Assembly (NCBI GenBank): GCA_963169325.1
Contig: CAUJEY010000102.1
Span: 1-45,270, forward strand
Length of the DNA stretch: 45,270 nt
Direction of reading: 5' to 3'
DNA from: Bacteroidota bacterium
GTDB lineage: Bacteria; Bacteroidota; Bacteroidia; Chitinophagales; Saprospiraceae
Shown: positions 24,258-36,700 of the stretch, piece after piece
Numbering within the stretch: position 1 is the first letter of the stretch
Layout: the number at the start of each line of letters is the position of its first letter
The notes under the pieces: model-generated
Databases searched by the model: none
Seen by the model: the letters and a program-made list of their open reading frames with translations, nothing else
What the model was told of the DNA's origin: nothing
Made by a program: the position numbers and the translations under genes

Positions 24258-24527
24258 ATGAAAAAATCTAATTTATTCATCGAACAATCCGGACTTGAAT
24301 ACCGGCTTGATCTTAACATCCAGGCTATCCTGGCTTGCTGCACCGGCACGGCGCCGGGCATGCTTATGCCGGAGTTTGTTTCGATATGGAAACAGATGTT
24401 GCCTGAATCGAATTTTACCCTGCCGCTATTGGAAGAACCAGCCAAAATGGCTCGCCGTCAATCCAATACCGCCCAACACCACTATCAGACAGCCTCTGAA
24501 GGCAACATTCGCGAAGGGCCGGACTGA
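24258..24527 (+). CDS. Orphan small protein, function unknown
   Basis: 89 residues from ATG (MKKSNLFIEQSGLEYRLDLN), possibly two residues longer with the ATG at 24252. It contains 'ILACCTGTAPGMLMPEF', with adjacent Cys, followed by a charged, probably disordered C-terminus. No signal peptide or known domain. It lies 56 bp after the CRGAGVC protein and 236 bp before the giant gene. Tentative gene. Confidence 0.35.
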   Translation: MKKSNLFIEQSGLEYRLDLNIQAILACCTGTAPGMLMPEFVSIWKQMLPESNFTLPLLEEPAKMARRQSNTAQHHYQTASEGNIREGPD

Positions 24528-24565
24528 GATCATTCCTTGGATACCGGCAACCATGAGATTCTGCC

Positions 24566-24690
24566 CATACTACTGGACATTTTCAATCTTAACACATAGG
24601 CACATAGACCACATAGGTTTTAAACCTTTGAAAATCAAATAACTATGTGCCCTATGTGCCTATGTGTTTAAAAATATTAAGCAGTCTGGA
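24566..24690. repeat. Inverted repeat of CACATAGG words, copy 2
   Basis: Arms AACACATAGGCACATAG (24591-24607) and CTATGTGCCTATGTGTT (24652-24668) are exact complements. The left half matches 20240-20320 almost base for base (CATACTACTGGAC start, same spacer TTTTAAACCTTnGAnAATCAAA), but the outer right arm has decayed. This is the second copy of the element at 20244-20360, placed just before the giant gene. Confidence 0.85.
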
Positions 24691-24763
24691 TTCTGCCGTC
24701 ATTAATTGATGCTTCTATTTTATTCATCCGATCATCCTTTTTCTTCTTAAAAATTCCCGTTTC

Positions 24764-27700
24764 ATGAAACGTTATCTACCCGATTGGCTATCTGCCAACC
24801 GCATGGCCGGGGCATTGGCAAACGCCACGCCTTCCGTATTAGCCAGGCACAAAATTCAATTCATCACCTTATCGCTGTTCTTGGGAGCAGGGATAATCGC
24901 GTTTTATCTGACCTGGTTTGGACATAACACACCGGATAGAGTGGCGGTAACCTATACCCTGCATAGCCCCGACCGTCAATGGATCGAAGAAGCAGGTATT
25001 CGCCTCTCTGCGGCCAAAAACCTCGGCCACACCGAAATTACCGTTTCGCACGGTCCGGTTAATATAGGCAGCCGTAAGTCCATTGCCAAAATCGTAGGTA
25101 TTCATCCGGAGTTCGACGATCAGTTGGACGCCGAGATGGTATTCGTATACGAAGATGCCGACCTGGACGGCCTGGACGAGGAGGGCCTTGTCCTGTACTC
25201 GTCCTCCGACACCGGAAAAACATGGGAGCCGCACTCGAACAGCGTGGTCGATCCCGAACGCAATACCATCACACTCGACGGTATTGCGCATTTTTCGTTG
25301 TGGACGGCTGCGGCTGCGCCCCCGCCCCCGCCACCGGTGACTTGTATTGATGCTTTTAAATCAACCGATTCGCCTGCTGCCAGCATAAATGCCGGGCATA
25401 CCGGACTCACCGGTGGGCTACTCTGTGTTGGATCCAGCGTAAACAATCAGGTTAATGTTATCAATGCCGATACCTCCAACTACGCCACCATCACTATTTT
25501 GGCGGGTGTGGGTTGTTCGGCTGCCATCTCGGTGAACCTGGGCGGTACCGTACCGGCCGGCAACACGGTCGGTTTCGTGTTTGCAGATAATGCAGGCATT
25601 TTGAACCTGGGTCTTCTGGGCAATGCGCTGCGTATCAAAACTTACATGGGCGGCTCGCCCGTGGATAATGTGCAGTTCAGCAACGGCAGCCTGCTCAACG
25701 TGCAGCTGTTGGGCGGATCCGGTACCATCAACACGGCGGCCATCACGAACAGCGCTCCGATCGACGAGATCCAGTTTGAAATGGACGGCGCACTGCTCAG
25801 CCTGCTCACTACCATGCGGGTGTATTATGCATTCAAAGGTTTGACCTGCCCGCCGGCCCCCGGTGGCGTAGCGAACCACCTGAAACTCTGGCTCCGCGGC
25901 GAAAACTATGCTCCCGGCGGAACAGTTACCTGGTCTGATATCAGCGGCCATAGCAACAATTTTACCCAATCTACTGTCGGAAACCAGCCTGCTGCCTACC
26001 CGGCAGATGCCATAACTAACTTCCACCCCGGCGTACTCTTTAACGGGCCGGACTATCTTACCCGGAGTTCCACCACCATTTTCGATAACACCAACGACGT
26101 CGGCGGCGCTTTTTGGGGGGTCGCAACAACTACCGGACATGGAGACTGGCAATCACTCATCGACTTGAATGCCGATGATCCCTCCTACGAACTACGGCCC
26201 AATACCGGCCCGCCCATGTTTTGGAAAAACGGCGCCAACGGTACGGAGATCAACCACTCTACCATTAGCATAACAAAAAACCAGAGCTACATTTATTCCG
26301 GCTGCTGGGTTTTTAACGGAGTCGGCCAAAACCGCGTAAACGCAAATGTGAAAGAAGTGGCCAACTTCAATTTCCCCAGAACAGTCGAAACCCCCTTCAT
26401 GATCGGCGGTTATTACAATATCGTGAACTGGCAAGGTGTTTACGGGGAATTAATTGCCTACAACAACTACCTTACCGCGCTGGAAAAACAGCGGATTGAG
26501 TCCTACCTCGCCCTGAAATACGGCGTTACGCTCGATCAAACCACTCCCCTGGACTATCTGGCTTCCGATGGCGCCACTAAAATGTGGGACGCCACCGTCA
26601 ATGCTGCCTACAACAAGGATATCACGGGTATCGGCCGCGATGACAATTCCGACCTGAATCAAAAACAATCCAAATCGGTTCACGCCGGCGCGTTGGTCAC
26701 CTTGTACAACGGCAACCAAACCGGCGGCTTACCTGCAACAAACGACGGCAATAGCTCCAGTTTTAGCGCTGATAAAAGTTTTTTGACTTTTGGCGATAAC
26801 GGCGGAACGGCGAAGTATACAACGTCTTACACTCCCAACAGTTTTTCTCCTGTTGCCGGCTATTATCTGATGAACCGGATATGGAAAGTACAGGAAACTG
26901 GAACCGTGGGCACTGTAACGGTCCGTGTACCGGCCACTTCCCAGGCAGAACATCTCATCGTGCATTCCAGCGCCAATTTTGGCTCGGGTACGCCCACAGA
27001 GATTGCCCTGACCGATGACGGCAACGGCAATCTGGTCGCTACGGTAAATTTGGCCAACGGCCAGTATTTTACCTTCGGCAACGAGATCGAAGCGCCCGGC
27101 TGCGTGGCGGCCAATATGCTCACCTGGTACAAAGCTTCCGACGGCGTAACCGGCAGCCCGGTATCCGCCTGGCAGGACTTGGCCAACGGCTATAATGTGA
27201 TCCAAAATACCGCTGCCCACCAACCGGCAATTCAAAGCGCAGCGATGAACTTCAACCCCGCCCTGCTCTTCGACGGCTCAAACGACCACCTCGAGTACAC
27301 CGCCGGGCGTTTCCTTCCGACCAACAGTGCCGGCGCCATGTTCGGCGCCGCTACCAATGCCGGCGATGCAGGGTATGAAAACCTCGCCGACCTGGGTATC
27401 GACAACCCGCACATGGGTAAATTAGGCGCTCAGCAGATTCAGTACATGAACGGCTCTTCGCCGATTCAGATCGCGCAACCCGGTACTTTTACAACGGATC
27501 GCTCTCACGTCTGGGGCTATTTCTGGAACGGTGGCGGACCCAATGTGGGCAGCGGCGTTCGCCTGAACGGGACCGAATTTTATGAGGCTAACACAGAGGC
27601 CACCTTGGTGGCCAACAGCGGCTATGTGGACGGCCTGTGGACCATCGGCGCCTACGACGGCGTGGAAACCTGGAACGGACTCATCGGCGAGATTGTCCTC

Positions 27701-30700
27701 TACGACCGCAACTTAGCCACCTGGGAAAAAGACAAGGTCGAATCCTACATGGCGATCAAGTACGGCAATACCCTGACACATAATTATTACGCCGGCAACT
27801 GGAACGGTACCACCGGCACCACAGTTTGGACGGTCGGTGGTGGATACGACAACGGCGTTGCCGGTATCGGCCGCGACGATTGTCAGGCGTTAAACCAGAA
27901 ACAATCAAAATCCGTCAACCCCGGGTTCCAGCCCGTCATCGGCAATGCAAGCCAGCTGGCTGTTTCCAATGCGTTACATTCGGGCAACTTCGGGGCGGAT
28001 CAAAGTTTCCTCCTTTGGGGTGGCAACAGCGGCGCCGCTACCCTGGGCGCTCCGTATGCGTTCGGTGGCATGTCGCACCGGATTACCCGGATTTGGAAAG
28101 TGCAGGAAAACGGAACGGTAGGCATGGTAAAAGTAGGCGTACTGAAATCGGATTTCCCAGGCAGTGCCTCGGCCATTCACCTGCTCGTCAGCAGCGATGC
28201 CACCTTCGACAACAGCGATACAAAAATCGCCATGAACCTGGAAACCGTTGACGGCATCGAATACTACACCGCCAACGCCAATTTTTCCACTACCCAGCAT
28301 TTTACGTTCGGCGCTTATGTAACGGCGCCCGGCTGCGTGGTCAGCGGCTTATCCTGGTGGCTCAGAGCCGATCAGGGTACAACGCCTGCCACACCGGGCA
28401 ACCTGACCGACTGGATCGATCAGGGCCTGGGTGAATACCCGTTTGCTTATGTCAATTCCGATCCGGCACTGGTCGCCAACGGCCTGAACTACAACCCTGT
28501 CGTGAATTTTGACGGCAATGATTTTTTCCGCACCGATCCGGGCGCCGGTTCGCTCAACTACACCTCCACTTTCACGGAAGGCGATGTATTTGTAGTGACC
28601 AAGTCGACTAATCCGACCGTCGGAACAGTGGGCGGCCCTTATGATTTCGGCGGCAACAGCAATACGCACTATCCTTATTCAAACGGTTATATTTACAATG
28701 ATTTCGGTACCACCGTGCGCAAAGCCTGGCATCCGCAAACGCTTGCGGTGATCGAAGGCGGCGGCACGGCCAGCGGTCCGGCCGTGGACGTGACGGGCTG
28801 GCACCTGTGGAATACTTACAGCGCGGTTAATGACTGGAAATCGCACTTCGACGGTACCGTGGCCTATTCCACCGCTTCCAATGTCGTCAGTTTTAACACC
28901 AGCACCGGCGGCAACCATATCGGCGCTGTGACAAGTTATATCTACGGCGGCGATATCGCAGAGGTAGTCTTGTACAACCGCAAAGTAACGGCTGTTGAAC
29001 GCAAAACGATCAACAGCTACCTGGCGCTCAAACACGGCGTTTCCCTCGATCAAACAGCGCCGACGGACTATGTGGCCGGCGACGGAACTACCGTGATCTG
29101 GAATGCCACGACCAATTCGGCATACAACAAGTATATCGCCGGTATCGGTCGCGACGATTGTCAGGCGCTCCTGCAAAAACAGGCTATTAGTGCCGGCGAC
29201 GCCGGCGATGTAACCATCGCGATGGGTACTTCCGTTGCCGCTTCCAACGCGGCAAACACTTCTACATTCTCCGCAGACAGACGTTTTCTCACCTGGGGAA
29301 ACAACGGACAGACGAAATCATTCGCCAACGCCGTTTCGGCTTCCAATGTAAACTACCGCATGGGGCGTACCTGGAAAGTGGACAAAACGAACTGGGCCGA
29401 CACAGATATTACCATTAAAATTGCGAATGCACAGGCCTCCCACTTGCTCATCAGCACCGACCCGGCTTTCGGAACCATTAGTCAGGAACTGGCGCTGACC
29501 GACGGCGCAGTAACCCTGAACTCCTCCCTGATTCCCGACGGCAGCTATTTCACCTTCGGGCGGCTGTTTTATCCGCCCGGCGGCGTATTGTCAAACCTGG
29601 ATTTCTGGGTACAGGTAGAAGGCAGTTCCTACACCGGCAACGTGCCTTCTGTAGACAACCAGGTAATCGACACGCTCGTAGACCTCGTGTACGACGGCCG
29701 CGCCTACAACCCGGTCGCAACCCAGCGTCCGGTGTTCCAGGATGATGAATGCGACCTGCTAAACTTCCACCCGGTGATGCGCTACGACGCCGTGGATGAC
29801 CACTGGGCAACTACCATTGATGTAGACAAGGATGTGTACGATCAATTTGCCGTTTTTGTCGTCTTTAAATCGCCCGCCACTGCAATAAACAGCGGACTAT
29901 GGGGCAACGCCGACGGCAGTTTCCAACGATTCAGTTTGGTCACCAATACTTCGCGTACCTGGTGCTCGCCTTGTCTGACATTCAATAATGTGATTTCACC
30001 GAATACCTGGTATATCGCTTCCGACCTTATCGACAACACCGGCGCGACAAACGCTTCTCAATTATTTGCCAGCGGCAAACTCAACGCGACGTTTACCAAT
30101 ACCTCCGGTTTGTCTTCCGCTCCGTTTTACATCGGGCGCCGGGGATTGATCACCGACTTTTTCCGCGGCGATATGGCCGAGGTAATTGTTTACGGTGTGC
30201 CGGTAGGTGGAATGACACCTGCCGTCTCAGCGTTGCAACGCCGGGCGGTCGAATCCTATCTGGCCGTGAAATACGGCATTACGATAGACCAAACTGTTGC
30301 AACCGACTATATCGCCTCCGACCTGGTAACCAAAATCTGGGATGCCACTGCTAATGGCGCGTACAAACACGATATCGCTGCCATCGGCCGCGATGTGAAC
30401 GGTGCATTGTATCAAAAACAGAGCCGCTCGATGAATACCGATGGCCAAATCACCGTGGCAATAGGTAATGAAGTGGCGCGCGACAATTTGGAAAATTCCG
30501 CCACGATCCCGAACGATAAATCGTTCTTTGCCTGGGCCGACAACGACGGCGCTCTTAACTTTTTGACCGCCGTTTCAGGCGCTAATGTGAACAAGCGCCT
30601 GGCCCGTGTCTGGAAGGTGGACAAAACCAACTGGAGCGATCAGAACATCTCCCTGTGCTACACTTCCGGTAAAGGGCGTTACCTGCTTATCAGCACCGAT

Positions 30701-33700
30701 CCGACCTTTGCCACGATCGACCAGGAACTGGCGTTCAACGAAAACGGCTGCGCAACGTTCAACTCTTCCATGATCCCCGATGGCGCCTATTTCACCATCG
30801 GCTCTGCCGACCTGGCGCCCGGTTGCGTCAGCAGCGGCCTGCGACTGTGGATGCGCTCCGACGCCGGTGTAGGTTGCTCGGAAGGCCCGAATATCGAACA
30901 GTGGTACGATTTTTCGCCCTACGGCAATAACCCGACCACGACCAACGGACCGGAGTTCCTGATGAATAGCATCAACTTCAATCCGTCTATCTCCTTTAAC
31001 GGAACCGACGACCGCTTCGATTGGGTAAACTTTACCACGGGTTTCACCGCCGGTGAAATATTTTACATGATCAAAAGCGACCGGCCGACCAACCAGAACA
31101 ACGGCTTCGCTACCTGGGGGAACGATCACTGGCAGCATTACACCTGGAGCAACCAAAACATCTACGATGCGTTCGGCTCCACCGGTCGCCAGAACTTCGA
31201 CCCCGGCTGGGATATTCAACAGCCCAATATCTACAATACCAGGGCGAAGGCCGGCCAATGGACGGCCTGGAACAACGGGACACAGGTGTTTAATCAAAAC
31301 TCAAATACCATACGTTTCAACCAGGGTTCCACTAACCTGGGCTTTGGCAACCTGACCTACTTCGACGGTGAAATTCCCGAAGTAATCCTCTACGACCGGG
31401 AATTGACGCTTCCGGAAAAACACAAAGTAAACACGTACCTGGGAATCAAGTACGGCCAAACCCTCTCACATAATTACCTCAGCAGCACCGGCACGGTCCT
31501 ATGGACAACCGGCGGCGGCTATGATAACAGAATTGCGGGTGTCGGCCGGGAGGATTGCCAGAGTTTGTATCAAAAACAATCAAAATCGGTCAACACCGGC
31601 GCACTCACCACCATCGGTATCGGCGCCATCGCAGCGTCCAATGCCGAAAACGGCAACGACATTACTGCCGATGCCTCCTTCCTGATCTGGGGTGACAACA
31701 ACGGAGCGGTGACCTACACGGTTAGTATTCCCAACTTCGAAATCCTGGCACGGCAATGGAAAGTGCAGGAAACCGGAACGATCGGTTCCGTGGAAGTTTA
31801 TACGACTGAACCGGACGCGACTTTCCTGATTGTTGATACGGACGGCGACGGCAATTTCACGACCGGCTCCCCCACTAGTGTGGCGTTGACCGCCGGAAAA
31901 GCCTCTTATGACTTTGCCGACGGCGACCGGTTTACCTTCGGAAAGGTGGATTGTATTGTCAACAATACCTACACCTGTGCCGCCGGCGACCCGATTGATC
32001 TGACCGGCTTCGTGCTCGGTTACGACCCGGCCGGCGCCTGGACGGATGTTAACAACAGCGGTGCGAATATTTCCGACCCTACCAACGTCGATTTGACCAG
32101 CCTGGCCAACGGCGTGTATATTTTCCGGTATCAATTCCCTGCCTCGCCCTTCTGTTACGAAGTGGTGGTCAATCACGTCACGACCATTCCGGCGCCGGCG
32201 CTGAATAATATCACGGCCTGCGAAGGGGATGATGTGACGATCCAGGTACCCTTCTTCAATATTCCGCAGGAAGAGATTTTTCATGCCTCGTTCGACGGCG
32301 CTGCCACGTATGTAGCACAAGGAGAATGCTCCGGGGCCGGCATCGGTACTTGCCCGACCAGCAACCCATCGGTCATAACAGCCGAGGGCCTTACCCTGAC
32401 GGGCGACTTCTCTACGCTTTACCGCTCGTCGGACTATATCCGCCGGGTAAACGGTGAATTGCATTTCAATGATGTAAACAGCGAATTTTGCGTACAAACA
32501 ACTACACAAGCGATCAGCCCGGGCGATGAAGTCACCATATCGGTTGATTTGCGCCGTTCGTACGGCTACATGGAACCGGATGATTACATCCGGGTGTACA
32601 GCATTATCAATGGCGTGGAAACGCTGGAAAAAGAGTATGCCGGCCAGATCAGCGCGTCGATGCAGACTTTCAGTAAAAGTGGAATCAACGCCAATACCAT
32701 CGCCATTAAGGTATGCGTCAAATGCGGAAACGGCCAGAACGGCATCGGCGGCATCGACGGACCGCTGGAGCAATTCGCCATCGGGGACATGAAAATTATT
32801 GTCACCCCGCAACTGCCCACCTACACCTTTTACGACGCCAACCCGGTTCCGGGCCCGGCCAATGTATTGGGTACAGGCCAGAATTACAACCCGGGCACCA
32901 CGCCCGCTACCAGCCCGCAAACGGTTTGGGTAACCAGCTCGGTCAACGGCTGCGAAAGTGCAGCGGATGCCGTGGTGATTACGGTTTCGCCGAATTCAGT
33001 AGAAATGATGGACGGCTCCATCGGTTATTACTGTCCGGGCGGTCCGGGCGCCAATCCGACGCTGAACCTGAACAACCTGGTTTTAAATTACCAGTCGGGC
33101 GGCTCTTGGGTCGACGACGACGCTACGGGCGTTAGCCTGGCCAATCCGGCAGCCGTCAATTTCTCGGCAGTGCCGGACGGCGTCTATCATTTTACCTATA
33201 ACGTACCGGGCGCACCGCCTTGCAACGGGGAATCAGCCACGGTGATCGTCTCCATCGGCGATGCCGCAGATGATCCTATCCTGGATAATATAACCGTTTG
33301 CGAAGGCGCACCAACAGTGATCACCATGCCGATCCCACAGGCGGGTGTGGTGGAACTTTTTAATGCCGACTTCACAGGCGCCACCGGCTATGTCGCCCAC
33401 GGCGAATGCGCCGGCGCCGGTATCGGCACCTGCCCGGTGAATGATGCGTCTATTATCACCTCCGAAGGCCTGACGCTTTCGGGAGATTTCTCTACGCTGA
33501 AACGCTCGACCGACTATATCCGGCGGGTAAACGGCGAGCTGATTTTTCACGATGTCAACAGCGCCTTCTGCCTGCAAACACCCGTGCAGAACATCCCTCC
33601 GGGCGATAAAGCGGCCATTTCAGTGGTACTGCGCCGCTCCGGCGGGTACATGGAAGCCGACGATTACATCCGGGTGTACAGCATTGTCAACGGGGTGGAA

Positions 33701-36700
33701 ACCCTGGAGCAGGAATACGCCGGACAAATCAGCGCGATTCCGCAGACCTTCATCAAAACCGGTATCACCGGCGCCACAGTGGCCCTGAAGGTTTGTGTAA
33801 AAAGCGGCGACGGTGCTTCCGGTATCGGTGGTGTCGACGGCCCGCTGGAGCAGTTTGGGATCAGCGAAATGAAAATTATCAAAACGCCTGAACTGCCCAC
33901 CTGTACCTTCTACGATGCCGATCCGGGCGCCGGACCGGCCACCGTACTGGCTACCGGTTTCAGTTACGATCACGGCACTACGGCTGCTACCAGTCCGGAA
34001 ACGGTTTGGGTGCGCTGCGTGCAAAACGGCTGTGAAAGCGACGCCGTACCCGTGGTGATTACGGTTTCTCCGAATCCGCTGCTGATGATGGACGGTTCCA
34101 TCGCGCATTATTGTCCCGGCGGACCGGGCGCCAACGGGGTGATTAACCTGCAAGCGCAGGTATACAATCACCAGCCCGGTGGTACCTGGACGGATTTGGA
34201 TGGTGCAGGCGTGAGCTTAGCCTCCCCGACGGCAGTAGATTTTACCGGTGTTGCCGATGGTACGTACCATTTTGCATACACCATTGCGGGCACGCCTCCT
34301 TGCGCAGACGAATCGGTGATCATTATCGTAGCCATCGGTGAAATGGCCGAGGATGTACCGGTTTTGTCCGGCACAACTGCGGGCAACGCCTGCCCGGCCA
34401 CCACCGCAAACCTGAGTGTCCTGGTGACCAGCCCGACTCCTCCCGGCGCAAGCCTGGTATGGAGCACCGACGGCGATCCAAGCGACGGTTTGAGCAGTAC
34501 GGTCGGCACCCCGGCAGCTGTGGCTACTTCCGGCACTTATTATGCCTATTACCAAACGAATGGTTGCTATGGCGATCCTTCGGCGGCGGTTACAGTGACA
34601 GTCACGGTCTGCAACAACCTGCCCAGTATCGTGAACAACGGTAGTGCGGCTACCCACGCGGTTAATTTTCAGGAAAATGGCGTCGTATCGGCCATAAATT
34701 ATGATGCAACAGATATTGACGGCGATACTGAAAATGGCGGTGGTTTGGTCTGGAGTATTAGCGGCGGCGCCGATTTCGCGCTGTTCTCCATTGATCAAAT
34801 GGGCAACCTCACGTTTAATGCTGCCCCGGATTTTGAAAATCCAGTGGATGCAGGATCAAACAATACCTACGTTGTCGAAATTACAGTAACCGATTCTTAT
34901 GGCGACACAGATATACAAACGCTAACAATTAGCGTGACGGATGATAATACGGAAGACGTTGACGGCGACGGCATTACCGAAGCAACAGACCCGGACGATA
35001 CCGACCCCTGCGTGCCGGAACCAAATAATCTGGCTTGTCCGACGGGTGATTTCGACGGTGACGGTTCGCTCAACGGTGTAGACCCGGACCCATCCGATCC
35101 CTGTGTGCCGGACCCGAATGTGCTGGCGTGTCCAACGGGCGACTTCGACGGCGACGGCGACACCAATGCCGACGAGGTAACCGCTAATACCGATCCGACG
35201 GACCCCTGTTCGGCTTCCAATCCGAACAATCTGGCCTGCCCAACCGGCGATTTCGACGGCGACGGTGACACCAATGGCTCGGAAACGACCAACGGCACCG
35301 ACCCGTCAGATCCCTGCGATGCCAGCAATCCGAACAACCTGGCTTGCCCGACGGGCGACTTCGACGGCGACGGTGACACCAACGGCAACGAAACGGTTGC
35401 CAACACCGACCCGACAGATCCCTGCTCGGCCAGCAACCCGAATAACTTAGCCTGCCCTACGGGCGACTTCGACGGCGACGGTACCCCGAACGGCACGGAC
35501 GCCGATCCGACCGATCCCTGTGTGCCCAACCCGAACGTACTGGCTTGCCCAACGGGCGACTTCGATAATGACGGCACCCCGAACGGTACCGACTTCGATC
35601 CGGTTGATCCCTGCGTACCCAACCCGAATGTGTTGGCTTGCCCGACAGGCGACTTCGATGGCGACGGCACAACCAACGGCACGGATGCTGATCCGACCGA
35701 CCCATGCATACCCAACCCGAACGTACTGGCCTGCCCAACAGGCGACAACGATAACGACGGAACCCTGAATGGATCCGATCCGGCGCCATTGAATCCTTGT
35801 ATACCCAACCCGAATGCCCTGGCTTGCCCGACAGGCGACACCGATGGCGACGGCTTGACCAATACACAGGAAACGACCGCTGGTACCGACCCGACCGATG
35901 CCGATACGGATAACGACGGACGGACAGACGGTCAGGAAGTTGGCGTTGACGGCGTGTACAACGTGGGTGTGGACACCAACCCGAAAGATGCCGATACCGA
36001 CAACGACGGTATCAGCGACGGCGATGAGTTCAGTGCAACCGGCCCGTTGACGGCTTACGGTGTGCCAACGAATCCATTGGTGGCTGACAGCGACGGCGAC
36101 GGTATCAACGACGGCATCGAAGCCGGCGTAACCAGCCCAATCCCGGGTGGCACTTCGAACAACGGTACGCCTTACAACGGCACTCCGCTGGCATTTGTCG
36201 GAGACGCCGATCCATCCACTACGACTAACCCGGCCAATGACGATACGGACAACGACGGACTGCTCGACGGCGTGGAAGATGCCAACCATAATGGTCAGGT
36301 AAATAATACCGGCATCAGCGGCACAGGCACCACCTCCAGTGGCGAGACCAATCCGAATGTGGCCGATACCGACGGCGACGGCGTTACCGACGGTGTGGAA
36401 GCGTCCACTTACAACACCAATCCGCTCGATACGGATACCGATAACGACGGTATCACCGACGGTGAGGAAACCAACAACAATGGGATTAACGACGGCGACC
36501 CGCTTGATCCCTGCGATCCGGACCCGAACTCCGCGTATTGCCCGACTGGCGATACCGACCTCGACGGCGTACCCAACAGCGTGGAAATCACCGACGGCAC
36601 CAACCCGAACGATCCGGCCTCCTTCGAGGATACGGACGGCGACCTGGTACCGGATTATGTGGAAACACAGAACGGTTCCAACCCGAACAACGGCACGGAC

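Noticed and set aside
31580-32920. 446-residue minus-strand ORF
   Set aside because: Antisense shadow of the giant gene, with no signal, motif or start context.
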